From Mangrovivirga halotolerans (lineage in GTDB: Bacteria > Bacteroidota > Bacteroidia > Cytophagales > Cyclobacteriaceae), in contig NZ_JAPFQN010000003.1 of NCBI RefSeq assembly GCF_026241165.1, positions 496,001-560,000 of the forward strand: a DNA stretch of 64,000 nt. The letters run 5' to 3'. The position numbers were made by a program, and so were the translations under genes. The notes beneath the pieces are model-generated. The model was given only the letters and a program-made list of their open reading frames with translations. It made no database searches and was not told where the DNA came from. This document shows, piece by piece, positions 17,477 through 25,172 of the stretch. Position 1 is the first letter of the stretch. Every line of letters begins with the position of its first letter.

Positions 17477-17621
17477 TTATACTTAAGATTTATATCTAAT
17501 AGATTTCTTGTAGTAGGAATACTTAAGATAATTTAAACATTTCTGATTTTTATGGATTAAATTATAGTATATCACTCAGAACTTCTGATCTAATATTCTA
17601 TCATAAAAATCAATAAACCTT

Positions 17622-18971
17622 ATGCTTAATAAATTCAAATCCATTATTCGTCTTGTTAAAAGTCTGGATGTTGATAAAGTAAATGCTTTAGCAAAAAAAA
17701 TTGATTTTAATGAAGCTCTTTCTGCTTTAGATAAGCTGGATGATAACCAGCTCAAGCAAATGATGAAGATGTTGAAAGGAGGGGATGGGAATAATGAATT
17801 ACCCTGGATAGACGGTGACTTTTATAATTTACATTCAACATTACCACTGGAGGATAGAAAAATTCAGATGCAAGTCAGGGATTTTATGCATCAGGAAGTA
17901 GCCCCAATCATTAATGATTACTGGCGAAGAGATGAGTTTCCAAAAGAATTAATTCCCAAACTCGCAGATTTAAATATCTGTGGCTTGACTTACAAAGGAT
18001 ACGGATGCCCGGGTAAAAGTTTTCTTTTAGAAGGTTTTGTGGCTATGGAAATGGCTAAAACAGATACAAGCATATCAACTTTTTTTGGGGTTCAAAGCGG
18101 ACTATGTATGGGGTCGATTTACCTGTTAGGATCAGAGGAACAAAAGGAGTATTGGCTGCCAAAACTACAGAAATTTGAAAAAATAGGAGCCTTTGGACTC
18201 ACTGAGCCTGAAGTAGGCTCAGCAGTAGCGGGAGGATTGACTACTACAGTAAAGAAAGAAGGTGATTCATGGGTTTTAAATGGCCAGAAGAAATGGATAG
18301 GTAATGCAACATTTTCAGATATTGTAATCATCTATGCCAGAGATTTAGATGATGGGCAAGTGAAAGGGTTTATAGTAGAAACAGATACACCGGGTTTTAA
18401 AGCTGAAAAAATTAAGGATAAAATGGCTCTCAGAGTAGTGCAAAATGCCACTATCACGATGGAAAACTGCAAGGTCCCTGATTCATCAAAACTCGAAAAA
18501 GCAAATTCATTTAAAGACCTTGCTTCTGTTTTGAGAATGACAAGAGCCTCTGTTGCATGGCAGGCGGTAGGATGTGCCCGAGGAGCTTATGAATATGCAG
18601 TTCAATATACTCACGACAGAAAGCAATTTGGGAAATCAATAAGTAGCTTTCAGCTAATTCAGGATCATTTAGTTACGATGCTGAGTAATCTTACCGCAAT
18701 GCAGAATATGTGTTACAGATTGTCGCAGATGCAGGATAATGGTGAATTAAAAGATGAACATGCGAGTCTTGCTAAAGTGTTTTGTACTCTCAGAACCCGG
18801 GATATAGTTAGTACTGCAAGAGAAGTGATGGGTGGAAATGGAATTCTCCTAGAGTATAATGTGGCCAGATTTGTTGCGGATGCTGAAGCGATTTACAGTT
18901 ATGAAGGAACAAAAGAAATTAATTCATTGATAGTTGGCAGGGCTATCACAGGAAAAAGTGCATTTATTTAA
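17622..18971 (+). CDS. Acyl-CoA dehydrogenase, glutaryl-CoA-dehydrogenase type
   Basis: A 449-residue flavoprotein. Family blocks include LTYKGYGCPG, FFGVQSGLCM, FGLTEPEVGSA, NGQKKWIGNA, RKQFGKSISSFQLIQD, VMGGNGIL and YEGTKEI. The catalytic base is Glu428 of YEGT, and the C-terminus GRAITG is typical. The pattern is closest to glutaryl-CoA dehydrogenases (lysine/tryptophan breakdown), though the substrate cannot be proved by eye. It has an N-terminal extension of about 60 residues (LDVDKVNALAKKID...DDNQLKQMMKML) that classic members lack. An OsmC gene follows after 24 bp. Confidence 0.85.
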   Translation: MLNKFKSIIRLVKSLDVDKVNALAKKIDFNEALSALDKLDDNQLKQMMKMLKGGDGNNELPWIDGDFYNLHSTLPLEDRKIQMQVRDFMHQEVAPIINDYWRRDEFPKELIPKLADLNICGLTYKGYGCPGKSFLLEGFVAMEMAKTDTSISTFFGVQSGLCMGSIYLLGSEEQKEYWLPKLQKFEKIGAFGLTEPEVGSAVAGGLTTTVKKEGDSWVLNGQKKWIGNATFSDIVIIYARDLDDGQVKGFIVETDTPGFKAEKIKDKMALRVVQNATITMENCKVPDSSKLEKANSFKDLASVLRMTRASVAWQAVGCARGAYEYAVQYTHDRKQFGKSISSFQLIQDHLVTMLSNLTAMQNMCYRLSQMQDNGELKDEHASLAKVFCTLRTRDIVSTAREVMGGNGILLEYNVARFVADAEAIYSYEGTKEINSLIVGRAITGKSAFI

Positions 18972-18995
18972 TCAATCATAAACCAATAAATTGAT

Positions 18996-19412
18996 ATGAA
19001 AATTAAAAGAAAAGCTACAGCTGTCTGGAAGGGAGCTGGTAAAACTGGTAAAGGAAAACTTTCAACCCAAAGCGGGGTATTAAAAGACAGTAATTATGGG
19101 TTTTCATCCAGGTTTGAGGATGGGGAAGGTACAAACCCGGAAGAACTTGTCGGAGCAGCCCATGCTGGCTGTTTTTCAATGAAACTTGCTTTTGTGTTAC
19201 AGGAAAATGATTTCGAAGCTGAAGAAATCAATACTGAATCCCAGGTAATTCTTGAAGATGGTGCAATTAAAGAGGTATTTCTTATCACAAAGGTTAAAGT
19301 AGCTGGAGTGGAAAATGATAAATTTACTGAAATGGTAAATGATGCTAAAGATAATTGTCCGATATCGAAGCTACTCGATGCTAAAATAAACCTGGATGCC
19401 GAATTGATATAG
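18996..19412 (+). CDS. OsmC family peroxiredoxin
   Basis: A 138-residue soluble protein of the OsmC/Ohr family. Two reactive cysteines are visible in AHAGCFSM and DNCPISKLL. GFSSRFEDGEGTNPEELVGA supplies the conserved Arg and Glu of the active site. The pattern (GTNPEEL, NCPISK) is OsmC-like rather than Ohr-like. Members reduce organic hydroperoxides at the dimer interface. It follows the acyl-CoA dehydrogenase closely and is closed by a strong terminator. Confidence 0.9.
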   Translation: MKIKRKATAVWKGAGKTGKGKLSTQSGVLKDSNYGFSSRFEDGEGTNPEELVGAAHAGCFSMKLAFVLQENDFEAEEINTESQVILEDGAIKEVFLITKVKVAGVENDKFTEMVNDAKDNCPISKLLDAKINLDAELI

Positions 19413-19419
19413 AGTATTG

Positions 19420-19450
19420 ATCAGGGCTGAATATTCAGCCCTGATTTTTT
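19420..19450 (+). terminator. Strong Rho-independent terminator after osmC
   Basis: A perfect inverted repeat at 19420-19432 and 19433-19445 (GC-rich stem TCAGGGCTGA/TCAGCCCTGA with an ATAT loop) is followed by a run of six T, eight bases after the OsmC stop. Confidence 0.9.
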
Positions 19451-19505
19451 TAACTTTTTTAAAAAGGTCTCAGATAGCTAGATAATTCTAAAGTTTTGCC
19501 TTCAA

Positions 19506-19682
19506 TCAGGCCGGTATTTCAGCAAATTCAACCTCTTGCTGCTGAAGCCATTCCTTAAGTTCTCTTGCCTCATGAGGATCAAGATTTTTAATGGCTTTCT
19601 TATATTCTTTTTTGTAGATATTTGGGTAACACTTAACTTTTGATAGGATTGTTTTGGAGTATGAAAGCAGGGACATGTTCAT
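19506..19682 (-). CDS. Small basic hypothetical protein
   Basis: A 58-residue frame on the minus strand, ATG at 19680-19682. It reads MNMSLLSYSKTIL, a central Lys-rich helix (NIYKKEYKKAIKNL) and DPHEARELKEWLQQ. It is predicted helical and soluble, with no signal peptide. A second ATG at codon 3 is an equally good start. The SLLSYSKTIL...KKELKKAIK style recurs in small Cytophagales proteins of unknown function. Apart from that resemblance, evidence for expression is only an intact frame with amphipathic helices, and no function is assigned. Confidence 0.55.
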   Translation of the reverse strand: MNMSLLSYSKTILSKVKCYPNIYKKEYKKAIKNLDPHEARELKEWLQQQEVEFAEIPA

Positions 19683-19884
19683 AACTACAACTGTTTAAAG
19701 TTAAACAATAATTTTCCATAGTATATTTTCAATTATAAATACGATTTTGCCTTTTAATAGGTTTACAATCGTTTGAAATTTTATTTATAATTTTTTCTTT
19801 TTTTATACTATAATAAATTTACTCAGTTTATTTAGTAAAATAAGTGACCAAAGTAACAATTAGATTTCAAGAAAGTTGACAAAA

Positions 19885-19910
19885 AAAGACCTGAAATTTA
19901 TCAGGCCTTT
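19885..19910 (-). terminator. Terminator of the ABC transporter operon
   Basis: Stem 19885-19894/19901-19910 with a six-base loop; one pair is G-U when read as minus-strand RNA. A T-run follows on the minus strand. It lies 27 bases after the ATPase stop. Confidence 0.75.
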
Positions 19911-19936
19911 TTATGATTTTTTTGAGATTTCAATTT

Positions 19937-20644
19937 TTACCCAACTGAGAAATATTCTTCGAGTTCTTGCAGGGTATTAGTTGATGTTTTGATGTCTTTG
20001 TTGATCAAACCTTCATGCAACAAAACAATTCTTGAACACAGGTCAGTGACATGTCTTAAATCATGAGAACTCACTAAAATTGCAGCTCCGGTTTTTTCAT
20101 TGTATTCTTTAAGTAAATTTTTGAGTTTTATTTGAGATGACGGGTCAAGATGTGCAAAAGGCTCATCTAAAACTAATAATTCAGGAGACCAAAACATTGC
20201 CCCAGTAATTCCGACTCTCACTTTATTACCCGTTGATAAGTCTCTAATGTATTTTTTTGAGTTCAATAACTCTTCACCCATGAAATTCTTAAATGGCTCC
20301 AGCATTTGAGGAATGTCATTAGAATTAACATCATGAGATCCAGCTACAAATTTCAGGTATTCCATTGGTGTTAGAAAATCTATCAGGAAGTTTTCATCCA
20401 GGTAACTGCCGGTAATTTTTTTCCATTCAGAATTTTTGTTTACAGGCTTATCTTTAATGCTGATTTCACCTGTAGTGGGTCTGATCAAATCTAAAAGGCA
20501 GCTAAATAAAGTTGTTTTTCCAGCGCCATTATTACCTGCAAGGCCAAATATTTCGCCGTTTTTAACAGTAAGAGATTCAATGTTTAAAGCAGTTTGATCT
20601 CCGTATTGCTTTTTAATATTTAATGCGTTAATTATATTTTCCAT
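19937..20644 (-). CDS. ABC transporter ATP-binding protein
   Basis: A 235-residue ATPase with Walker A GLAGNNGAGKTTLF, signature LSTGNKVRVG (a variant of LSGGQ), Walker B LLVLDEPFAHLD and switch histidine in LVSSHDLRHV. The pattern is of the CcmA/drug-exporter type. I chose the ATG at 20642-20644 (MENIINALNI), which directly follows the TAA of the upstream permease with one base between; the longer frame runs into that gene. It probably energises the DUF5687 permease encoded just upstream. The exported substrate is unknown. Confidence 0.9.
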   Translation of the reverse strand: MENIINALNIKKQYGDQTALNIESLTVKNGEIFGLAGNNGAGKTTLFSCLLDLIRPTTGEISIKDKPVNKNSEWKKITGSYLDENFLIDFLTPMEYLKFVAGSHDVNSNDIPQMLEPFKNFMGEELLNSKKYIRDLSTGNKVRVGITGAMFWSPELLVLDEPFAHLDPSSQIKLKNLLKEYNEKTGAAILVSSHDLRHVTDLCSRIVLLHEGLINKDIKTSTNTLQELEEYFSVG

Positions 20645-20645
20645 T

Positions 20646-22112
20646 TTAGTTTTCTTTAAATCCGGTTGACATAATATATTTTCTTTTTTCAAGTCTCTTT
20701 CCGATTGCTTTGAAAAATAACTTCCGAAGGCTTATTCCTATCACTCCAATCATTCCCAACGATATCCATGCTATTAATTCAGATGAAACCAAAGATATCA
20801 ACCAAAAGAGAATACATGGACCGGCAAGAACCGGGATAATAGCAAGATAGTGATGACCGCTTTGACCTTGAAAATTAAAGCTAGCTCCTTTTCCAAGATC
20901 AATTCTTTTGGAGTTAAATGTTGAGAAAAAGAAATACATTGGAACCAGGGTGCCCATTGCAAATATATATGCGAATATGTGGTGATATGCTAATGCAGGA
21001 TCAAGAAAAGCATATCCTAAACTTAGTAGAGTCAAACCTCCGCAATAAGCAGCAATAAGCCTGAATTTCGCTTCCATATACTCACTGAAAGAAATTGGAT
21101 TTGTTATCAGATGATCGAAATAACTACTTTCTAATGACCAGGTGAATTGTAAGTGTTGCATAGCAAACATAGAGGTTACAAATATGGCTGCGAATACTAA
21201 TATCCATTGCTGCTCACTGTAAGTGTCATTAGTGTAAAAGATAAGTCCGTATAACAGGAAGACAAACGAAATAAATAATGGCTGTTTGGTTCGCTTATTT
21301 CTCAGAATCAAACGAGTTTCCAATTCCATCAGTTGACCAATCTTACCATATTTCTTACCAAAAGAAAGGTTTGTGGTCAGGCGATCGTTATTCGACTTTT
21401 TAATAGAAATTTCATCCAGATATGCGTGGTTATACATCCATAAGAATGAGACTAAATATGCTAAAACCGGATAACATAAAGTAACTAAATATAGTAGTGG
21501 CTCCTCGGTTGCTCTTGTTAAATATTCAGCGATATTTGGCGTAATCGGAATAATTTTAATCGAATCCAGATAGATAATAGCCGCTGTAATCAGTAATAAA
21601 ATAATTCCGATAAATGGAGACGAACCACCTTTCTTTTTTAGATAAAGAGCGAAAAAGTGATTACCTGTGCTCATAATAAGTAAAGTCACCCAAATCATCC
21701 ATTTATTATCCAGGTCATACTGATAAATAAATGGAGTAAAAATCATTAAAGGAAACAAGTAAAAAGCATCGAAAACAGATGAAAGTAATACTGAATTAAC
21801 AAGGCTTTTTCTTTTAAATGGGTGAAGTATATACCGCTGGAATTTTACCGCCGGAATATCCATTAGGAAATATCTTAAAAGAATTTCTGCCAGGTAATAG
21901 TAAACTATAACTGTAAAAAAGCTCGTTAGAATTGGATTGTCTGGATAAATACCTCTTAATATATCTCCAAGAAAAAATCCTAATGATATAAATACAGAAC
22001 TGAAATAAATAAACAAAAATGCCATAACAAGCATTATTGCCAGGTTTTTGGAAAGGATTTTTGAGCGAAAAGCTTCCAGAAACCGATGTTTAATTAGAGT
22101 AAAAAACAACAT
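20646..22112 (-). CDS. DUF5687 family ABC exporter permease
   Basis: A 488-residue polytopic membrane protein with about 12 hydrophobic segments. The N-terminal LIKHRFLEAFRSKIL followed by paired helices, and the block DHLITNPISFSEYMEAKFRL, fit DUF5687, a Bacteroidota family of putative ABC-2-like permeases of about 490 residues. The ATPase gene follows with one base between stop and start, so the two surely form a transporter. It is the first gene of a two-gene operon ending in a terminator near 19885. The substrate is unknown. Confidence 0.8.
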   Translation of the reverse strand: MLFFTLIKHRFLEAFRSKILSKNLAIMLVMAFLFIYFSSVFISLGFFLGDILRGIYPDNPILTSFFTVIVYYYLAEILLRYFLMDIPAVKFQRYILHPFKRKSLVNSVLLSSVFDAFYLFPLMIFTPFIYQYDLDNKWMIWVTLLIMSTGNHFFALYLKKKGGSSPFIGIILLLITAAIIYLDSIKIIPITPNIAEYLTRATEEPLLYLVTLCYPVLAYLVSFLWMYNHAYLDEISIKKSNNDRLTTNLSFGKKYGKIGQLMELETRLILRNKRTKQPLFISFVFLLYGLIFYTNDTYSEQQWILVFAAIFVTSMFAMQHLQFTWSLESSYFDHLITNPISFSEYMEAKFRLIAAYCGGLTLLSLGYAFLDPALAYHHIFAYIFAMGTLVPMYFFFSTFNSKRIDLGKGASFNFQGQSGHHYLAIIPVLAGPCILFWLISLVSSELIAWISLGMIGVIGISLRKLFFKAIGKRLEKRKYIMSTGFKEN

Positions 22113-22254
22113 AGTATTTTTTGATTGAATAATTTTTATAAAAATGTTGAATAAAAAAAGATTAACAAAATGATATTTATTTCAGTGGTTAATAATCATG
22201 ATGAATTGTTATTAAGTATTTCATTTGTAATTTAACAATTGATACAAATTAGAC

Positions 22255-22989
22255 ATGCCGTTTACTTTATCACATACTATTGCTGTTTTACCATTAAGGG
22301 GAATTAAGCTGTTAAGTTTAACTGGCCTGATAATAGGCAGTATGACTCCGGATTTTGAATATTTTATACGAATGAGTCTGAAAAGTGAATTTAGTCATGA
22401 CTTTTTAGGCGCATTCTACTTTGATCTTCCTGTAGGGATAGCTTTTTGTTTTATTTACCATCAGTTGTGTAAAGAGTTTATAATCGATAACTCACCACCC
22501 TTTATATCTGAAAGAATGGTGAAATACAGAGAGTTCAGGTGGTGGTCCTATTTTAAACAAAATGCAATTTGGATTATAGTAAGTGTTTTGATTGGTGCGT
22601 TAACACACGTGGTTTGGGATTCATTTACTCATGGGAATGGATTTATGGTAGGCGTTTTTCCATTTCTTAAAAAGGGGATACCCATTTTTGGAACTTCATA
22701 TCCAATATTCTACATGATTCAACACGTTAGTACTGCGATTGGTCTTATAATATTTTTTTATTGGTTCTTAAAACTTGAAAAAACTGGAGTGAAGAAAAAA
22801 GGTAGTAGTTTAATGACAGTATTATTTTTGGTGATAGCAGTGGTGATTTTTATAATAAGAATAATCATCATGGCCGAGCATAAGGAAGTGAAAATAGGGC
22901 ATGTGATAGTGATATTTATATCTGCTATAGTTTACTCAACAATTATTACTTCTGTTATCTATAAATATAAGACAAGGAAAAGCCGTTGA
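22255..22989 (+). CDS. DUF4184 family membrane protein
   Basis: A 244-residue membrane protein. It starts MPFTLSHTIAVLPLR, contains GSMTPDFEYFIRM, and has ALTHVVWDSFTHGNGFMV before several membrane helices. The conserved histidines and aspartates in SHT, TPDFEYF and THVVWDSFTHG define DUF4184, which resembles membrane-bound metal-dependent hydrolases (YdjM/DUF457 type). Activity is not established. About five or six membrane helices are visible. It is divergent from the ABC exporter genes. Confidence 0.8.
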   Translation: MPFTLSHTIAVLPLRGIKLLSLTGLIIGSMTPDFEYFIRMSLKSEFSHDFLGAFYFDLPVGIAFCFIYHQLCKEFIIDNSPPFISERMVKYREFRWWSYFKQNAIWIIVSVLIGALTHVVWDSFTHGNGFMVGVFPFLKKGIPIFGTSYPIFYMIQHVSTAIGLIIFFYWFLKLEKTGVKKKGSSLMTVLFLVIAVVIFIIRIIIMAEHKEVKIGHVIVIFISAIVYSTIITSVIYKYKTRKSR

Positions 22990-23045
22990 AGATAAACGTT
23001 TAATTAATTATTAATATCTTATAGAAAGTAAAAAGAAGAGTTTTT

Positions 23046-23213
23046 ATGGAAAAGATACTTTATGTTATTGGATTGGTGTGTATGGCCTGGGTGATATATG
23101 ATGTTTGGTCAAAAGACAGGTATGATAATCTTGGTAAAATTATATGGACGATCGCAGCCATATTTTTTAATATTCTGACTGCGATCGTATATGCTATTTT
23201 TGGTCGGCGCTAA
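23046..23213 (+). CDS. Small membrane protein, PLDc_N-like
   Basis: A 55-residue frame, ATG at 23046. It has two hydrophobic helices separated by YDVWSKDRYDN and ends in IFGRR. The spacing helix, W-x-IYDVW, charged loop, K-I-IW-x-IA, helix resembles the phospholipase D N-terminal membrane module (PLDc_N), which also occurs alone in small proteins. Function is unknown. Its TAA overlaps the stop of the convergent TM2 gene by four bases. Confidence 0.65.
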   Translation: MEKILYVIGLVCMAWVIYDVWSKDRYDNLGKIIWTIAAIFFNILTAIVYAIFGRR

Positions 23214-23578
23214 CCATTTGATTTCATTAAGCTCTGTGTGATAGCTACAGATTCAACAGCCATTTTTTGATTAAATTCTATTGTAATTCTTTTATAATTC
23301 ACCAGGTCAACTATCGTTCCAATAAAGCAAAGACCGGCAGTGAAAAAGTAAAGAATTCCAAGTCCGATTTCACCAGTAATGATTCGCTGAATACCGGCGA
23401 TACCGAAAAATCCCACGATTGTTAGTATAAGAATTAATTCGCTTGACTTTCTTTTTCCTGAATAGATTCTTGAAAAAGTTCGAAATGATTCGTTCGACAT
23501 GTCTTTTGTCAATTCATTTATCATTACGATTTCTTCACCCTCTACACCGGGGATTTCCTGTATGATTCTTTGATGCAT
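23210..23578 (-). CDS. TM2 domain membrane protein
   Basis: A 122-residue protein. A polar N-terminal half (about 1-48) is followed by two membrane helices with the TM2 pattern: GFFGIAGIQRIITGEIGLGI, then FFTAGLCFIGTIVDLVN. TM2 proteins are small membrane proteins often found with DUF2752, as here. The gene begins inside the end of the DUF2752 gene (37-bp overlap in another frame), suggesting coupled translation. Function is unknown. Confidence 0.8.
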   Translation of the reverse strand: MHQRIIQEIPGVEGEEIVMINELTKDMSNESFRTFSRIYSGKRKSSELILILTIVGFFGIAGIQRIITGEIGLGILYFFTAGLCFIGTIVDLVNYKRITIEFNQKMAVESVAITQSLMKSNG

Positions 23579-23850
23579 TTTAGTGATAATTTATAGATTC
23601 TCATTAAAAGTATTAATAATGCCGGAATAGCAAGGAAGTGGCTTTCAAAAGAATTATTCAGTTCTCCATGAAGTATATGATGTATTCCTTTTCCAAGTCC
23701 GCACCCCGGGCAAAATTCAAATCCCATATTTGACAAAGGACACAAAGTGAAATGATTGCCTGAAGGCGAAATAATATATAGTGCTATTAAAGCTCCAATC
23801 CATATTATTAATTCATTGTACTTTTTTATCCGATTGATCAAAATGTTCAT
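23542..23850 (-). CDS. DUF2752 family membrane protein
   Basis: A 102-residue protein with helices at about 14-30 and 64-82. The intervening motif is CPLSNMGFEFCPGCGLGKGIHH; the CPGCGLG core with an upstream cysteine is the signature of DUF2752. The four clustered cysteines (about 37-50) might bind a metal, but this is not known. It is translated ahead of the overlapping TM2 gene. Confidence 0.85.
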   Translation of the reverse strand: MNILINRIKKYNELIIWIGALIALYIISPSGNHFTLCPLSNMGFEFCPGCGLGKGIHHILHGELNNSFESHFLAIPALLILLMRIYKLSLKCIKESYRKSPV

Positions 23851-24130
23851 TTATGGTGGTAAACTAAAATAAATATTTTAATAACTGAAATTAATTTTGA
23901 TAAGGGGGAGTATACGTAGTTTATTCGGTTATATAAGTTTTGTTTATGGCAAAGATTGGTTATAGAGTAGTTGCTATCTCTGTAATTAGCTTCTGTGATC
24001 CCATCACGAATCCTATTAATGATATTGTTAAGTAAGGTGGAATTAAATGAAGATCAAGTATTTATATTGTTAGTGTTTAAGGAATGTCAGGGTAACGTAG
24101 TTTTACTTTGGTGGCGTGGGGTGAGAAAAT
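23851..24130. other. Intergenic stretch with no recognised gene
   Basis: About 280 bases between DUF2752 and the first tRNA-Lys terminator. No convincing frame, hairpin or promoter was seen. A 9-base match to the tRNA 3' edge at 23994-24002 looks accidental. Confidence 0.5.
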
Positions 24131-24132
24131 AA

Positions 24133-24164
24133 AAAAGCCTCAACATTTATCTGCTGAGGCTTTT
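24133..24164 (-). terminator. Terminator of tRNA-Lys copy 1
   Basis: A 10-bp stem, 24133-24142 with 24155-24164, immediately after the tRNA 3' end; on the minus strand it runs into six T. Confidence 0.85.
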
Positions 24165-24165
24165 G

Positions 24166-24238
24166 TGATCCCGCTGGGGCTCGAACCCAGGACCCTCTCC
24201 TTAAAAGGGAGATGCTCTACCAACTGAGCTACGGAATC
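24166..24238 (-). tRNA. tRNA-Lys (anticodon TTT), copy 1
   Basis: The minus strand folds into a full cloverleaf of 73 nt. Acceptor GATTCCG pairs with CGGGATC (one G-U). The D arm has GCTCAGTTGGTAGAGC, the anticodon stem is TCTCC/GGAGA around loop CTTTTAA (anticodon TTT, lysine), and the T arm is CTGGGTTCGAGCCCCAG. The discriminator is A; CCA is not encoded. A good promoter lies upstream (24296-24326) and a terminator directly downstream. A second, identical gene is at 33449-33521. Confidence 0.95.
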
Positions 24239-24295
24239 TTATTTTATTAGTCCATTTATGGTTAGAATTTGCTCCGTTTTTCCTTAAATGGGATG

Positions 24296-24326
24296 CAAAG
24301 ATATGTAGCCTGTTTAAATTTGCCAA
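24296..24326 (-). promoter_or_regulatory. Promoter of tRNA-Lys copy 1
   Basis: On the minus strand TTGG (24323-24326), 19 bases, TATCTTTG (24296-24303): a full match to the Bacteroidota -33/-7 pattern. The -7 region is echoed upstream of copy 2 (TATTTTTG followed by the same CATC). Confidence 0.65.
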
Positions 24327-24452
24327 CCTTTCTTTATTTTTTTTTAAAATTGATTTTTAAACGTCTGATCTTACCATTTTTCGCAGCATTTATTGATAGA
24401 ATCTGTCAACTCTCCGACAACCTTTTCCAATAATAAAGCTTAATATTGTATA

Positions 24453-25142
24453 GTGAAGTCTTATTCGCAAAATACCGCCATCCTGTTCTTTAGCAGGACT
24501 CCAAAATCAGAGTCTGCAGTACGGGTTGTCCATGGTGATAAAAGTAAAAATCGGCAAATAGTTAGTTTGCTTATTCGGGGTATCAAAACTAAGTTGAATT
24601 CGACTGGTTTGCCAGTTTACCAATACGATGAATCTATACAGGTTGGTAGTAATTTTTCGGAGAGACTCACCAATTCTATCGAAGATCTGTTTCAAAAAGG
24701 TTTTAACAATGTGATTACTGTCGGAAGTGATAGTCCTCAACTTTTGGATATAGATTTTTCATTGATTCAAACTGAACTTGAAAAAGGAAATGTAATATTA
24801 GGGCCAACTCAAAGAGGTGGTGCTTACCTGATTGCCATCCCTTTTAAATCATGGAATAGAAAAGATTTTAAGGAAATCCCCTGGAATACTAACCGTGTAT
24901 TTGAATCTTTAAAAGATCTATATCAAGGCTGTGTTGTTAAGTCTAGGTTTACAGAAATACACACATACAAAGATATAATCACAGTTATAAAGAAGGGATG
25001 TAGTAATGATTTTGTTCTACAATTAAAGAGATTGTTAAATCTTGATTATTACCAGCCTAATTACTCTGGGTTTTACCAGTCTGAAATCTTTCTCATAAAA
25101 TCAGAGCGCGGACCACCACTTCCTGTATCTCTTCATTTTTAA
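24453..25142 (+). CDS. DUF2064/TIGR04282-like glycosyltransferase-fold protein, divergent
   Basis: A 229-residue protein with GTG start. The DUF2064 pattern is visible: FFSRTPKSE near the N-terminus, VGSDSPQLLDIDFSLIQ in the middle, then GPTQRGGAYLIAI and IPWNTNRVFESL. The family has a nucleotidyl/GT-A-like transferase fold, and some members are annotated in arsenosugar biosynthesis. Here the usual Asp of GPxxDGGYYLIG is Arg, and several other positions are altered, so catalysis may be changed. It starts the operon with the TonB receptor (30-bp gap), which is unusual company for this family. Confidence 0.7.
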   Translation: MKSYSQNTAILFFSRTPKSESAVRVVHGDKSKNRQIVSLLIRGIKTKLNSTGLPVYQYDESIQVGSNFSERLTNSIEDLFQKGFNNVITVGSDSPQLLDIDFSLIQTELEKGNVILGPTQRGGAYLIAIPFKSWNRKDFKEIPWNTNRVFESLKDLYQGCVVKSRFTEIHTYKDIITVIKKGCSNDFVLQLKRLLNLDYYQPNYSGFYQSEIFLIKSERGPPLPVSLHF

Positions 25143-25172
25143 ATTATCAATTGACAAAAATTAAATCTATTA

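Larger units (their letters stand above)
24131..24238. repeat. 108-bp direct repeat, copy 1 (tRNA-Lys plus terminator)
   Basis: Identical base for base to 33414-33521. It contains a complete tRNA-Lys gene and its downstream terminator. The bases just outside differ. Confidence 0.95.

Noticed and set aside
23994-24002. Short match TGTGATCCC to the tRNA 3' edge, as a decayed attachment site
   Set aside because: Only nine bases; expected by chance in a window of this size and not followed by further similarity.
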